Below are positions 39,600-48,898 of a stretch of DNA of 64,000 nt, piece after piece. The position numbers were made by a program, and so were the translations under genes. The first letter of the stretch is position 1. Each line of letters opens with the position of its first letter. This DNA comes from Gordonia aichiensis NBRC 108223. GTDB taxonomy: Bacteria > Actinomycetota > Actinomycetes > Mycobacteriales > Mycobacteriaceae. Under the pieces are notes generated by a model. It was not told the origin of the DNA. It did no database searches and was given only the letters and a program-made list of their open reading frames with translations. The stretch lies in assembly GCF_000332975.1 (NCBI RefSeq), contig NZ_BANR01000001.1:62001-126000 (forward strand), in the 5' to 3' direction.

Positions 39600-41237
39600 T
39601 TACGAGCCGCTGGTGTCGCTGGGCATCGCTTCGTACAGCCAGGACACGACGACTGCACCCGGATCGACGACGCCGCGCGCGTTCTCTCCGACGTAGCTGG
39701 CACGCCCCTTGGTGGCGGTGGTGTCGCGGGTGGATTCTGCGCCATCGGCTGCTGCGCGTGCGACGTCGGCGAGGCTCGCGCCGTTGTCGAGTGCGTCGAC
39801 GGCGGGACTCAGGGCGTCGACCATGGTGTTGTCGCCGACCTGTGCCCCTCCGAGATCCTGGATCTCGGCGAGCGCGCGCGACGAACCATCGCGCACCGAC
39901 GCCTCGAAATCATCGCCGTCGGAGAACGCGTGCGCCAGTTCGCGGAACAACACACCGAAGATGACTCCCGAGGTCCCGCCGGAGCGGACGAGGTACGACG
40001 TGCTGATCGCGCTCAGCACCTGGCTGTCGGTGCCGCGCACGGGCAGGTCGAAGTGTGCCAGCGCGGCTTCCATGTTGGTACCGAAGTCGCCGTCACCTGC
40101 GCGCTGGTCGAGTTCGGTCAGATCGTCGATCGACTCCTGCACGTGCCGCACGAACCGGGTCAACCACTGGTTCTCCTCGCCGTCGTCGGCAGAATCCGAC
40201 GGCTCGGCGAACGTCGTGTCGGTCAGTGGTGCGGTGCTGCGCGACGGGCTCGCGGCCCACCCGGGCGCGGTGGTCGGGGCGTCGAAGAGGGAGAGGATCT
40301 CGTCGTCGGCGCGGACTAAGGTGATCGACACCCCGCGCATGTCCAGGGCGGTCACGAAGGTGCCGACCATGGGTCGGGCGACGGTGATCCCGCGACGGTC
40401 GAGGTCGGCGACGACCTCACCGAAGACCAGATCCAGCTCGAGGGGATGAGCGGAGCCGAGGTTGTTGACCAGGGCGATCACCTGCTCGTCGTGGACCAGC
40501 GAGAGTGCATCGACCAGGGGATCGACCATGCGGTTGACCAGTTCGCGAGCCCCCACCCGGGCGGTGCGTTCACGTCCGGCCTCGCCGTGGATACCGACCC
40601 CGAATTCCATCTCGTCGGCGTCGAGCTCGAAGGTCGGCTCGGACTTCGATGGCATGGTGCATGCGTGATAGGCGACCGAGATGCTGCGCGCGTTGGCCAC
40701 GACGTGGCGTCCGATCTCGGCGACCGCACCCAACTCGTCTCCGCGAGCCGCTGCCGCGCCGCAGATCTTCTCGACGACGATCGTCGCGCCCGTTCCGCGA
40801 CGTCCCGGTCCGGTGGCCGAGTCGGAGGCGACGTCGTCGTCGACGATGACGTGGTCGGTCGCGATCTCGTCGCGGACCAGGTGTCGGGCGATGCGGAAGT
40901 TCATCACGTCGCCGGTGTAGTTCTTGACGATGTGCAGCACACCCGCGCCGCGATCAGCCCAGCGTGTGGCGCCGACGATCTGCAGTGCGTTGGGTGAGGT
41001 GAACACCAGTCCGGGGCACGCGGCGTCGAGCATGCCGACGCCGATCATGCCCGAGTGCATGGGCTCGTGACCTGAGCCGCCTCCGGAGACCAGGGCGACG
41101 GTGGCGTCGCCTGTGCGCTCGCGCTGATGCAGGAAGCCAGGGTCGGGCTGCCAGGCGATATCGGGGTGAGCGGCAACGAACCCGCGTAGCGAGTCGGTGA
41201 TGAATGTGCCCGGCGAGTTGAGGATGTAGTCGCTCAT
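39600..41237 (-). CDS. dhaK: Dihydroxyacetone kinase, fused DhaK-DhaL (ATP-dependent)
   Basis: 545 aa single-chain kinase phosphorylating dihydroxyacetone to DHAP. The DhaK half (about 1-330) has GGGSGHEP, VKNYTGD and the substrate-binding His in the VAYHACTMPSK segment. The DhaL half (about 355-540) has the ATP/Mg motif RAGDGDFGTNM and GGTSGVIFG. No PTS-type DhaM gene is next to it, in line with ATP as donor. ATG 41237 is used, as the conserved SDYILNSP start follows; an upstream ATG would add an arginine-rich stretch overlapping tag. Divergent from tag. Confidence 0.92.
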   Translation of the reverse strand: MSDYILNSPGTFITDSLRGFVAAHPDIAWQPDPGFLHQRERTGDATVALVSGGGSGHEPMHSGMIGVGMLDAACPGLVFTSPNALQIVGATRWADRGAGVLHIVKNYTGDVMNFRIARHLVRDEIATDHVIVDDDVASDSATGPGRRGTGATIVVEKICGAAAARGDELGAVAEIGRHVVANARSISVAYHACTMPSKSEPTFELDADEMEFGVGIHGEAGRERTARVGARELVNRMVDPLVDALSLVHDEQVIALVNNLGSAHPLELDLVFGEVVADLDRRGITVARPMVGTFVTALDMRGVSITLVRADDEILSLFDAPTTAPGWAASPSRSTAPLTDTTFAEPSDSADDGEENQWLTRFVRHVQESIDDLTELDQRAGDGDFGTNMEAALAHFDLPVRGTDSQVLSAISTSYLVRSGGTSGVIFGVLFRELAHAFSDGDDFEASVRDGSSRALAEIQDLGGAQVGDNTMVDALSPAVDALDNGASLADVARAAADGAESTRDTTATKGRASYVGENARGVVDPGAVVVSWLYEAMPSDTSGS

Positions 41238-41299
41238 TGGATCAACCGTATCCTGCAACCGTCGCCGACGGTGTCGGTGCCTCGGAGTAACCTGCGGCC

Positions 41300-41905
41300 G
41301 TGAACACCGATGTGATCGTCGGAGACGACGGACTGGCACGTTGTACCTGGGCTGCGGTCGAGCCCGAGACCAGCTACCACGACTCGGAGTGGGGATTCCC
41401 GCTCACCGGTGACAACGCCTTGTTCGAGCGGGTCTGCCTCGAAGGGTTTCAGTCCGGACTGAGCTGGCGCACGATCCTCACCAAGCGCGAGAACTTCCGT
41501 GCAGCCTTCGCCGGCTTCGACATCGAGAAGGTCGCCCGGTTCACCGAGCGCGACGTCGAACGCCTGCTCGGTGATGCGGGCATCATCCGTCACCGCGGCA
41601 AGATCGAGGCCGCCATCAACAACGCGCGACGGGCCGCGGAACTCATCGACGACGAGGGATCGCTTGAGTCGTTCTTCTGGCGGTATGCGCCTGCCGCAGA
41701 ACATGTTCCGGGATCGATGACGCTGTCCGACGAATCGACGAAGCTCTCGAAGGACCTCAAGAAGCGTGGCTGGCGTTTCGTCGGGCCGACGACGATGTTC
41801 GCGCTCATGCAGGCCTCGGGGATGGTCAACGACCATGCCAACGACTGCGTGATCCGGCCGAGGGTCGCGGCGGCGATCGAGGAGTACCGGGGGATCGAGA
41901 AGTAA
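41300..41905 (+). CDS. tag: DNA-3-methyladenine glycosylase I
   Basis: 201-aa base-excision enzyme removing 3-methyladenine. Family motifs: CTWAAVEPETSYHDSEWGFP near 15-34 (read RCTWA and YHDSEWG), FQSGLSWRTIL near 53, and the C-terminal AHDCV-like NDHANDCVIRPR near 177. A zinc pair in this family is formed by residues near both ends (Cys near the start and His/Cys in HANDC). GTG start. The last codons are duplicated just after the stop. Divergent from dhaK over 62 bp. Confidence 0.93.
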   Translation: MNTDVIVGDDGLARCTWAAVEPETSYHDSEWGFPLTGDNALFERVCLEGFQSGLSWRTILTKRENFRAAFAGFDIEKVARFTERDVERLLGDAGIIRHRGKIEAAINNARRAAELIDDEGSLESFFWRYAPAAEHVPGSMTLSDESTKLSKDLKKRGWRFVGPTTMFALMQASGMVNDHANDCVIRPRVAAAIEEYRGIEK

Positions 41906-41928
41906 CGGGCGATCGAGAAGTAGCGGGT
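41893..41928 (+). repeat. 18-bp tandem duplication spanning the tag stop codon
   Basis: 41893-41910 and 41911-41928 differ at two positions, one of which turns the TAA stop into TAG. A third partial unit (GATCGA) follows at 41929. Looks like a recent replication-slippage duplication of the gene end. Confidence 0.8.
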
Positions 41929-41998
41929 GATCGAGTGATCGCGCCGATCGGCACGGCGACGGTTGGCGACGCCGCGTCATTCTGTGTCCACCATGAGC

Positions 41999-42045
41999 AT
42001 GTGGGTGCTGCAGCACACACATCCCGCGATCCGACACATGTATGG
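41999..42045. repeat. 47-nt intergenic repeat, copy 2
   Basis: Gap-free match (about 36/47) to 22401-22447. It starts with a near-perfect hairpin around GTGCTGCAGCAC and has the same tail CGATCCGACACA. It lies in the promoter region of the racemase-family gene, directly upstream of the GntR-like motif. Confidence 0.6.
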
Positions 42046-42058
42046 CGCGCGCTCAGAA

Positions 42059-42076
42059 TGTCAACAATCCGACAAT
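42059..42076. promoter_or_regulatory. GntR/FCD-like operator, copy at racemase gene 1
   Basis: TGTCAACAATCCGACAAT differs by one base from 52855-52872 in the promoter of the second racemase and amidase genes. It contains the TTGT/ACAA-type half-sites of FCD GntR regulators and ends 16 bp before the proposed ATG. Confidence 0.6.
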
Positions 42077-42092
42077 GTGTCATCATGCCTGC

Positions 42093-42863
42093 ATGGAGCA
42101 TGAATTCGGGTGGGGTGACGGCCCCGTCGAGCAGGTCGGAATCGGCATCGTCTGCCCGTTCGACATGGCCCTCGACCGCGAGCTGTGGCGGTGGATGCCC
42201 GATGGCGTCTCGCTGCATTTCACCCGCACCGGATTCATCGACGCGCCGGTCGACATCGACATGTGTCGAGACCTCAACAACCACGCGGAGATCGCGGCCG
42301 CGGTGCGCTCCATCTCGGCGGTGCGACCCAGTGCGTATGCCTACGCGTGTGCGTCGGGGAGCTTCGTGTACGGAATCTCCGGAGCGGTAGAACTCTCCAA
42401 CTGCATGCTGGGGGCCGGTGCACAGCGCGCGGTCACGACGTCGGAGGCACTGTTGCGCGCACTGGATGCGTTGGGAATCAGTCGGATCGCCGTCGCAACG
42501 CCCTACACGAATGGCCTGACCGGGCTACTGTGCGACTTCCTCGCACAGTCGGGGCGCAGCGTCGTCGCACAGGCGGGGCTCGGCCGCGACCACGACATCT
42601 GGACCATCCCGTATTCGGTGACCGCTGATCTCATCCGTGGTGCCGACCATCCCGACGCCGACGCCATCTTCGTCTCGTGCACCAATCTGTGGACCTACGA
42701 TGTGCTCGGCGCACTCGAGGCCGAACTCGGCAAACCGGTGCTCTCGGCCAACCAGGTGACCGCCTGGGCGACGCTCGTCGACGCGGGGGTGCTGTCGCCG
42801 GGGATCACGCAGCCCTATGCGATGCCCGCAGCCGACCAGGCGCTGTTCGCGCACGCCGCGTGA
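42093..42863 (+). CDS. Asp/Glu racemase superfamily protein (maleate isomerase / EutA-like)
   Basis: 256 aa. Both catalytic cysteines of the superfamily are present: Cys86 (AYACASGSF) and Cys196 (VSCTNLWT). This fits maleate cis-trans isomerase, Asp racemase or the EutA proteins of (hydroxy)ectoine clusters. ATG 42093 is used, because earlier in-frame ATGs (42042, 42075) would put the operator-like sequence in the coding region. It has a paralogue at 52069-52833 with the same operator. Substrate unknown. Confidence 0.8.
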   Translation: MEHEFGWGDGPVEQVGIGIVCPFDMALDRELWRWMPDGVSLHFTRTGFIDAPVDIDMCRDLNNHAEIAAAVRSISAVRPSAYAYACASGSFVYGISGAVELSNCMLGAGAQRAVTTSEALLRALDALGISRIAVATPYTNGLTGLLCDFLAQSGRSVVAQAGLGRDHDIWTIPYSVTADLIRGADHPDADAIFVSCTNLWTYDVLGALEAELGKPVLSANQVTAWATLVDAGVLSPGITQPYAMPAADQALFAHAA

Positions 42864-42885
42864 TCGACTCGACGTAGGGTGGCTT

Positions 42886-43275
42886 ATGTTCACCGATCAG
42901 CCCTTCGATGCGGCGACCCAGGCAAAGTACGTGCAGCTCACCACTTTTCGTAAAGACGGCACGCCGGTGGCCTCTCCGCTCTGGGCGGCCGCCGACGGTA
43001 GCACGCTGGTGATGTGGACCGAGACCGACTCGTGGAAGGTCAAGCGGATTCGCCGCGACCCCCACGTCGTCGTCCAGGCCTGCGACGTTCGCGGCAAGAA
43101 TCTGCAGGGTCAGGCGGTGGAGGGAACGGCAACCATTCTCGACTCCGCAGGTACCGACCGCGCACGCAACGCGATCACGAAGAAGTACGGCATCCTCGGT
43201 TGGATTCTGGTCAAGGCGAGCCTGCTGCGTCGAGGCAAGTCGGGCACCGTCGGCATCTCGATCACCCGCAGCTGA
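42886..43275 (+). CDS. PPOX-class F420-dependent oxidoreductase
   Basis: 129-aa split-barrel flavin/deazaflavin protein of the PPOX class. Characteristic segments are YVQLTTFRKDGTPVASPLW (pieces: QLTTFRKDGTPV), WKVKRIRRDPHV and VQACDVRGK. Actinobacterial members of this size generally bind F420 and reduce small molecules. ATG 42886 follows GTAGGG weakly. Substrate unknown. It is convergent with the DUF6611-like gene, with 6 bp between stops. Confidence 0.85.
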   Translation: MFTDQPFDAATQAKYVQLTTFRKDGTPVASPLWAAADGSTLVMWTETDSWKVKRIRRDPHVVVQACDVRGKNLQGQAVEGTATILDSAGTDRARNAITKKYGILGWILVKASLLRRGKSGTVGISITRS

Positions 43276-43281
43276 TCGGTG

Positions 43282-43812
43282 TCAGGCAACGCTGAGCCGA
43301 CGACGTCGCACTGCCGTTGGTAGCTCGTGATAGCAACGTGCCCACAGCACTTCGTGCTCGACGGGGGAGATCGCACCTGACGCGAGGCACTCATCGGCGT
43401 CGTGGAGAAGCGCGGCGAGTCTGCAGATCTCGCGTCGCGCTGCGCGGGCCGAAGCGTCTGACCCGTAGCCGGTCCACGCCTCCAGAGCTCGGATGTGCGC
43501 GCGCACCCGACGCGTCCGATGGCCGACGACGACGAGCGTCGCCCCAGCGACGACGAAACCCGTCACGAGGCCCACGAGCCCTGAGGCTCCGGCCCACGCC
43601 GCGGCAGCGGTGCTCGCCAGCACCGTCGCTATCACGAGAAACGGCAGAACGCGCCATGCACGCAGCCAACGGACGTCGTCAATGGTGACGCCCGGCGGAT
43701 ACACGACGAGGCGATGGCACACCCAGTGGCGTGCATAACCGACCTGCAGGTACCCCCACCGCGAAGACCCCGACCGGGCCGTTCCGCTCTGTGACTGCGC
43801 AGACTCGTTCAT
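43282..43812 (-). CDS. DUF6611-like membrane-associated protein
   Basis: 176 aa from ATG 43812 (ATG 43863 gives 193 aa and is possible). Two adjacent membrane helices (about 66-110), a preceding aromatic segment WGYLQVGYARHWVCHR, and a C-terminal helical cytoplasmic part with ARREICRLAALLHDADE. The arrangement is that of the DUF6611 family found in mycobacteria and Gordonia. Function unknown. Confidence 0.7.
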   Translation of the reverse strand: MNESAQSQSGTARSGSSRWGYLQVGYARHWVCHRLVVYPPGVTIDDVRWLRAWRVLPFLVIATVLASTAAAAWAGASGLVGLVTGFVVAGATLVVVGHRTRRVRAHIRALEAWTGYGSDASARAARREICRLAALLHDADECLASGAISPVEHEVLWARCYHELPTAVRRRRLSVA

Positions 43813-44071
43813 GTGATCGGTTCTAATCCCGTCACTCGCCGACGTGGCCGTTTCTGACGCCATCTCGACGCCGCGCCGGCAGATCTTGATGCGACGTTGA
43901 CGCCCGTGGGGCGTACGTCGAGCGGCCCCGGTGCGAAGGTTGCGTCAACAAACCCCGGCGCCGCGTATGGAACGCGTTAAGGCCCCTTCCCGCATCAACG
44001 AATACGACAGAAGCTGTGGTGCGCCGATCGCCAGCCCGACGTTCGGCATGCCCAGCCAAGGAGTGTGAGAA

Positions 44072-44164
44072 GTGGCCGATGTGCTCTATGTACTCGCCGC
44101 ACTGATCGGCTTCGCGATCTGTGTCCTGGTGGTCCGGGGCGTCGACGCGAGGATCGGCCGATGA
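44072..44164 (+). CDS. kdp leader small membrane protein, 30 aa
   Basis: GTG 44072 with a very good AAGGAG ribosome-binding site 8 nt upstream. It encodes a single helix (VLYVLAALIGFAICVLVV) with a short polar tail and overlaps kdpF by 4 nt (ATGA). Similar short peptides precede kdpF in many actinobacteria, with no known function; it may be a Kdp accessory subunit. The 208-bp gap upstream (43864-44071) holds the kdp promoter region but no identifiable KdpE site. Confidence 0.65.
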   Translation: MADVLYVLAALIGFAICVLVVRGVDARIGR

Positions 44165-44259
44165 CCGCAGACGGAGTCGTGAACGTTGTTCTTCTAGTCC
44201 TGTCCGTCGTGACGGCGATCTATCTGATGGTCGCGCTGATCAAGCCGGAAAGGTTCTGA
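44161..44259 (+). CDS. kdpF: K+-transporting ATPase subunit KdpF
   Basis: 32-aa single-helix subunit that stabilises the KdpABC complex at the membrane-lipid interface. The helix VVLLVLSVVTAIYLMVALI and the end KPERF match the actinobacterial KdpF pattern. Overlaps the leader gene and lies 2 nt before kdpA. Confidence 0.85.
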   Translation: MTADGVVNVVLLVLSVVTAIYLMVALIKPERF

Positions 44260-44261
44260 CC

Positions 44262-46103
44262 GTGAATTCAACCCTTGCGGGGGTACTCCAGGCGGGCTTC
44301 GTCGTCCTGGTGCTCGCAGTCGTGTACGTGCCGTTGGGCGACTACATGGCGCGGGTGTACCGCAGCACCCGCGACCTGCTACCGGAACGCGCGATCTACG
44401 CGCTGGCCCGGGTCGATTCCCGACGTGAACAGACCTGGGTCGGTTACGTGCTCGCGGTGCTTGCCTTCTCGGTGATCTCTTTCCTCTTTCTCTACCTGCT
44501 GCAGCGGCTGCAGGGTGTATTGGGTTGGTCCGACGGCAAGCCGGGGGTCAACCCGGCCACGGCGTTCAACACCGCGATCTCGTTCGTCACCAACACCAAC
44601 TGGCAGTCGTACTCGCCCGAGGCAGTGATGAGCAATCTCTCGCAGATGCTCGGCCTCGCTGTGCAGAACTTCGTGTCGGCCGCGGTGGGTATGGCCGTTG
44701 CCGTCGCGTTCATCAGGGGACTGGTGAACCGTCGGGGCGACGGGTTGATCGGCAACTTCTGGGTCGATCTGACCAGAACCTGCGTCCGTATCCTGTTGCC
44801 GCTCAGTGTGATCATTGCCATCATCTTGCTGACCCAGGGGGTGGTGCAGTCGTGGCACAGCGGGTTCGGCTTCACGACGATGTCGGGTGAGCACGCGCGA
44901 AGCATGGTGGGCCCGTTTGCATCCCAGGAGGCGATCAAGGAACTCGGTACCAACGGTGGTGGCACGCTCTCGGCAAACTCGGCGCATCCATTCGAGAACC
45001 CGACGCCACTGAGCAACGTCGTGGAGATACTCGCGATTCTGATCATCCCGGTCTGCCTCACGCGTACGTACGGAACGCTGGTGCGCGATCACCGTCAAGG
45101 TCTCACATTGCTCGGGGTCATGGCGACCATCTGGGGCATCATGCTCGCTATCGTGTGGAGCTTCGAATCCCACACCAACGGGCTGGCGGCGCAGGCGGCA
45201 GGCGCGATGATGGAGGGCAAGGAACAACGCTTCGGCATCGCCGGCAGTGCGTTGTTCGCGGTGTCGACCACCGGAACATCAACGGGTGCAGTCAATTCGG
45301 CGCACGACAGTTTGTCGGCAGGCGGCGGTGGCGCGGTGATCTGGAACATGCTGCTCGGTGAGGTCGCGCCCGGCGGTGTCGGCACCGGTCTCTACGGGAT
45401 CCTGATGATGGCCGTGGTCACGGTGTTCGTCGGTGGCCTGCTCGTCGGACGGTCGCCAGAGTTCCTCGGGAAGAAGATCGGGCAGAACGAGATCACCATG
45501 GCGGCGCTGTACGTGCTGGTCATGCCTGCCCTGGTGCTGATCGGCGTGGGTGTCAGTGTGGCCATGGGTTCCACACTCGATGCACAGGGCAACAGCGGCG
45601 ACCCGGGTACTCCGGGGTCGATCCACGGATTCTCCGAGGTGATCTACGCCTACACGTCGGCCGCGAACAACAACGGCAGCGCGTTCGGCGGGTTGACGGT
45701 CACCAGCGACTGGTTCCAGACATCACTGGGTCTGGCCATGTTGTTCGGTCGGTTCTTGCCGATCGTGTTCGTCCTGGCACTCGCCGGGCTGCTCGGCCGA
45801 CAACGCCCGCGGGGCGCGGTCTCGGCGTCGGCCGCGGACGGTTCGACCGATGGCCCGACCGTCGTTGGGCGATCGACCGGCGTCGAGAACTCGACCGGCG
45901 AGGGCCGGACCGGCCTCGGCGATGTGGTCGGAGCGGGGATGGTTGCCGTGCTCGAGCGGCAGGAAGCCGTCCGGACGGAATCGAATCTCCCCACGCACGG
46001 AGCGCTCTTCGGCGCTCTCCTGCTCGGCACGATACTTCTCGTCGCCGGTCTCACCTTCTTCCCGGCCATGGCGCTGGGACCCATTGCGGAGGCACTTCTG
46101 TGA
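44262..46103 (+). CDS. kdpA: K+-transporting ATPase subunit KdpA
   Basis: 613-aa potassium-binding channel-like subunit with four selectivity loops: [30 protein letters not shown] ([12 protein letters not shown]), [10 protein letters not shown] and [11 protein letters not shown]. coli KdpA is 557 aa; the surplus is mainly an Asp/Ser/Gly-rich cytoplasmic insertion (bases about 45820-45960, residues about 520-565) between the last two helices. GTG 44262 is the start; the open frame continues upstream through kdpF but has no KdpA homology. Overlaps kdpB by 4 nt. Confidence 0.95.
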   Translation: MNSTLAGVLQAGFVVLVLAVVYVPLGDYMARVYRSTRDLLPERAIYALARVDSRREQTWVGYVLAVLAFSVISFLFLYLLQRLQGVLGWSDGKPGVNPATAFNTAISFVTNTNWQSYSPEAVMSNLSQMLGLAVQNFVSAAVGMAVAVAFIRGLVNRRGDGLIGNFWVDLTRTCVRILLPLSVIIAIILLTQGVVQSWHSGFGFTTMSGEHARSMVGPFASQEAIKELGTNGGGTLSANSAHPFENPTPLSNVVEILAILIIPVCLTRTYGTLVRDHRQGLTLLGVMATIWGIMLAIVWSFESHTNGLAAQAAGAMMEGKEQRFGIAGSALFAVSTTGTSTGAVNSAHDSLSAGGGGAVIWNMLLGEVAPGGVGTGLYGILMMAVVTVFVGGLLVGRSPEFLGKKIGQNEITMAALYVLVMPALVLIGVGVSVAMGSTLDAQGNSGDPGTPGSIHGFSEVIYAYTSAANNNGSAFGGLTVTSDWFQTSLGLAMLFGRFLPIVFVLALAGLLGRQRPRGAVSASAADGSTDGPTVVGRSTGVENSTGEGRTGLGDVVGAGMVAVLERQEAVRTESNLPTHGALFGALLLGTILLVAGLTFFPAMALGPIAEALL

Positions 46104-48238
46104 GCGTCAACACCATCGAGTCCGACGTGACACGCGAGGACGCGTCGGCCGAGCAGCACGAGGAGACCCAGCTGGTCTCACGTGGATCGTTCGATCCTCG
46201 CCAACTCCTCACCTCGGTCCCGCAGGCAGTGCGGAAACTCAATCCGCGTGACCAGGCGCGCAATCCGGTGATGTTCGTGGTTTACGTCGGATCGATCGTC
46301 ACCACCGTGCTCGCCGTCTGGCGGCCGTCGTGGTTCGCATGGCTGATCGCCGCGTGGCTGTGGTTCACCGTCCTGTTCGCCAATCTGGCTGAGGCTGTCG
46401 CGGAGGGACGTGGCCGGGCGCAGGCTGACTCGCTGCGAAAAGTCAAGCGTGACACCATGGCTCGCCGACTGGAAGAGAGTGGTTCGATCTCGCAGGTGTC
46501 GGGAACCGCACTGCGGGTCGGCGATCTCATCGTTGTCGAGGCAGGCGAGGTGATCGCGGGCGACGGGGACGTCGTCGACGGCATCGCGACAGTCGACGAA
46601 TCGGCCATCACCGGCGAATCCGCGCCGGTCGTGCGCGAATCGGGCGGTGACCGATGCGCCGTGACCGGGGGAACCGTGGTGCTCAGCGACCGCATCGTCG
46701 TCAAGATCACCGCTGCGCCGGGGGACAGCTTCGTCGACCGCATGATCGCGCTCGTCGAAGGGGCGTCGCGGAAGAAGACGCCCAACGAGATCGCACTCGA
46801 CATCCTGCTTGCGAGCCTCACACTGATCTTCCTCCTGGCAGTGGTCGCCGTCGGTCCGATGCAGCAGTACGCGGGGCAGAGCCCGGATGCGATCAAGCTG
46901 ATCGCGCTTCTCGTGTGTTTGATCCCGACGACCATCGGCGCCCTGCTCAGTTCGATCGGCATCGCAGGTATGGATCGGCTCGTGCAGCGCAACGTGCTCG
47001 CCATGTCCGGGCGCGCGGTGGAGGCGGCAGGCGACATCGACACACTGCTGCTCGACAAGACCGGCACCATCACCTTCGGAAACCGCCGGGCCACCGAGAT
47101 CTTCCCGGGGCCTGGGACCGCGACGGCAGAACTCGCCGATGTCGCCTACCGGTGCAGCCTCGCCGACGACACTCCCGAGGGCCGCAGCATCGTCGAATTG
47201 TGTCTGGCAGAGCACGATGTGGTGCCTGCCGATGCGGATGCGCTGGCCGCGGCGCGGGGGCACGAGCACCCTGAGTACGAGGTGGTGCCGTTCACCGCGG
47301 AGACACGGATGAGCGGGATCGACGTGCGCACCGCGATGGGCACCACGGTCGAGTACCGCAAGGGCGCGGCCGACGCGGTCGCCCGATGGGTGACGAAGCT
47401 CGGCGGCGAGATGCCGCTCGAGGTGACCGAGCGGGTCGCCGAGATCTCCAGCGGTGGAGGCACGCCGCTGGTGGTGGCTCTCAACGCGCAGACGCCGCGT
47501 GTGCTGGGCGTGATCCAGCTCTCCGATGTCGTGAAACCCGGTATGACGCAGCGTTTTGCGCAACTGCGGGAGATGGGCATCCGCACTGTGATGGTGACCG
47601 GCGACAACCCGCTCACCGCAAGGGCAATCGCACAAGAGGCGGGCGTCGATCACTTCGTCGCCGAAGCGACACCGGAGGACAAGCTGGCGCTGATCCGCGC
47701 CGAGCAGTCCGGTGGGCGACTGGTTGCGATGACCGGTGACGGCACCAACGACGCGCCCGCGCTCGCACAGGCAGACGTCGGTGTGGCGATGAACTCGGGG
47801 ACGTCTGCGGCCAAGGAAGCCGGCAATATGGTCGACCTCGACTCCGACCCGACCAAGCTCATCGACATCGTTGCCATCGGCAAGCAGTTGCTGATCACAC
47901 GGGGTGCGCTGACCACGTTCTCGCTGGCGAACGATCTCGCGAAGTACTTCGCAATCCTGCCCGCGATGTTCGTGAGCATCTATCCGCAGCTCGATTCGCT
48001 GAACATCATGCGGCTGCACTCGGCGCAATCGGCCATCGTGTCGGCGGTCGTGTTCAACGCCCTCATCATCGTCGCGCTCATCCCGTTGTCACTGCGTGGC
48101 GTGCGTTACCGCCCCAGCTCGTCGTCGAAGTTGTTGGGCCGCAACCTGCTCGTGTACGGCGTCGGAGGTGTGATCACCCCGTTCGTGGGGATCTGGCTCA
48201 TCGATCTCGTCGTCCGCTTCCTCCCGGGAATGGGGTAA
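46100..48238 (+). CDS. kdpB: K+-transporting P-type ATPase subunit KdpB
   Basis: 712-aa P-type ATPase driving K+ uptake. The actuator motif TGES is at about 173-176, the phosphorylated aspartate is in DKTGT (about 318-322), and [11 protein letters not shown] follows at about 545. Transmembrane helices flank the cytoplasmic loops. GTG start overlaps the kdpA stop. An N-terminal extension of about 30 residues is Ser/Glu-rich. Confidence 0.97.
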   Translation: MSVNTIESDVTREDASAEQHEETQLVSRGSFDPRQLLTSVPQAVRKLNPRDQARNPVMFVVYVGSIVTTVLAVWRPSWFAWLIAAWLWFTVLFANLAEAVAEGRGRAQADSLRKVKRDTMARRLEESGSISQVSGTALRVGDLIVVEAGEVIAGDGDVVDGIATVDESAITGESAPVVRESGGDRCAVTGGTVVLSDRIVVKITAAPGDSFVDRMIALVEGASRKKTPNEIALDILLASLTLIFLLAVVAVGPMQQYAGQSPDAIKLIALLVCLIPTTIGALLSSIGIAGMDRLVQRNVLAMSGRAVEAAGDIDTLLLDKTGTITFGNRRATEIFPGPGTATAELADVAYRCSLADDTPEGRSIVELCLAEHDVVPADADALAAARGHEHPEYEVVPFTAETRMSGIDVRTAMGTTVEYRKGAADAVARWVTKLGGEMPLEVTERVAEISSGGGTPLVVALNAQTPRVLGVIQLSDVVKPGMTQRFAQLREMGIRTVMVTGDNPLTARAIAQEAGVDHFVAEATPEDKLALIRAEQSGGRLVAMTGDGTNDAPALAQADVGVAMNSGTSAAKEAGNMVDLDSDPTKLIDIVAIGKQLLITRGALTTFSLANDLAKYFAILPAMFVSIYPQLDSLNIMRLHSAQSAIVSAVVFNALIIVALIPLSLRGVRYRPSSSSKLLGRNLLVYGVGGVITPFVGIWLIDLVVRFLPGMG

Positions 48239-48244
48239 TCGCGC

Positions 48245-48868
48245 ATGAACACCATCACGTCCGGATTCTTTCGCCAATGCGCTGTCGCGTTCTCGATGCT
48301 CGTGGCACTCACGGTGATCCTCGGCGTCGCCTACCCGGCGGTCGTCTGGGCGGCATCGCGGGTCGGCTCGAACTCTGCCGAGGGCTCGCAGGTGACCGAC
48401 GCGAAGGGGTGTAACGCAGGATCCACGCTCATCGGACTCGATCCGAAGGCACCTGCCGCGACACCCGACAGCTACCTGCACGCCCGGGTCCTCGGATCCG
48501 ACGATGATCCGATGGCTCCCGGCGATCCGGCGGCATCGGCCGCGAGCAACCAGGGCCCCAACAGCGAGACCCTCGCTCACAACATCGCCGCCCGTCGTGC
48601 GCTGATAGCGCAGCGGGAGGGTGTCGCTCCGTCGGCGGTGCCCGCGGAGGCGGTGACCGGCTCCGGCTCGGGCCTCGACCCGCAGATCAGTCCCGAGTAC
48701 GCGGCGATCCAGATCCCGCGCATCGCTCGCGCCAGCGGGCGGTCGCAGGAAGCGGTCCGTCAGATCGTCGACGCGCACACAGCCGGGCGGCAGTGGGGGT
48801 TCCTCGGACAGCAGCGCGTGAACGTGCTCGAGGTGAACCTCGCCCTGGGACACACGGTGTGCAAGTGA
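48245..48868 (+). CDS. kdpC: K+-transporting ATPase subunit KdpC
   Basis: 207 aa, single N-terminal helix (about 10-35) and an extracytoplasmic domain that assists K+ loading. Conserved SGSGLDPQISPEYAAIQIPRIA is present (piece: GSGLDPQISPEYA), as is the C-terminal VNVLEVNLAL. Six nt after kdpB. Confidence 0.95.
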   Translation: MNTITSGFFRQCAVAFSMLVALTVILGVAYPAVVWAASRVGSNSAEGSQVTDAKGCNAGSTLIGLDPKAPAATPDSYLHARVLGSDDDPMAPGDPAASAASNQGPNSETLAHNIAARRALIAQREGVAPSAVPAEAVTGSGSGLDPQISPEYAAIQIPRIARASGRSQEAVRQIVDAHTAGRQWGFLGQQRVNVLEVNLALGHTVCK

Positions 48869-48898
48869 TCACCGGCCGCTCTGATTAGACTCGCATCC

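Noticed and set aside
43896..43949. GTTGACGC and GCGTCAAC inverted repeat upstream of kdp as a riboswitch or KdpE site
   Set aside because: The 8-bp arms are 38 nt apart and no known c-di-AMP or KdpE-site consensus fits; too weak to call.
44121..44261. Upstream extension of KdpA through the kdpF region
   Set aside because: The extension is out of frame with kdpF and the leader gene, which have good start signals, and KdpA homology begins at GTG 44262.
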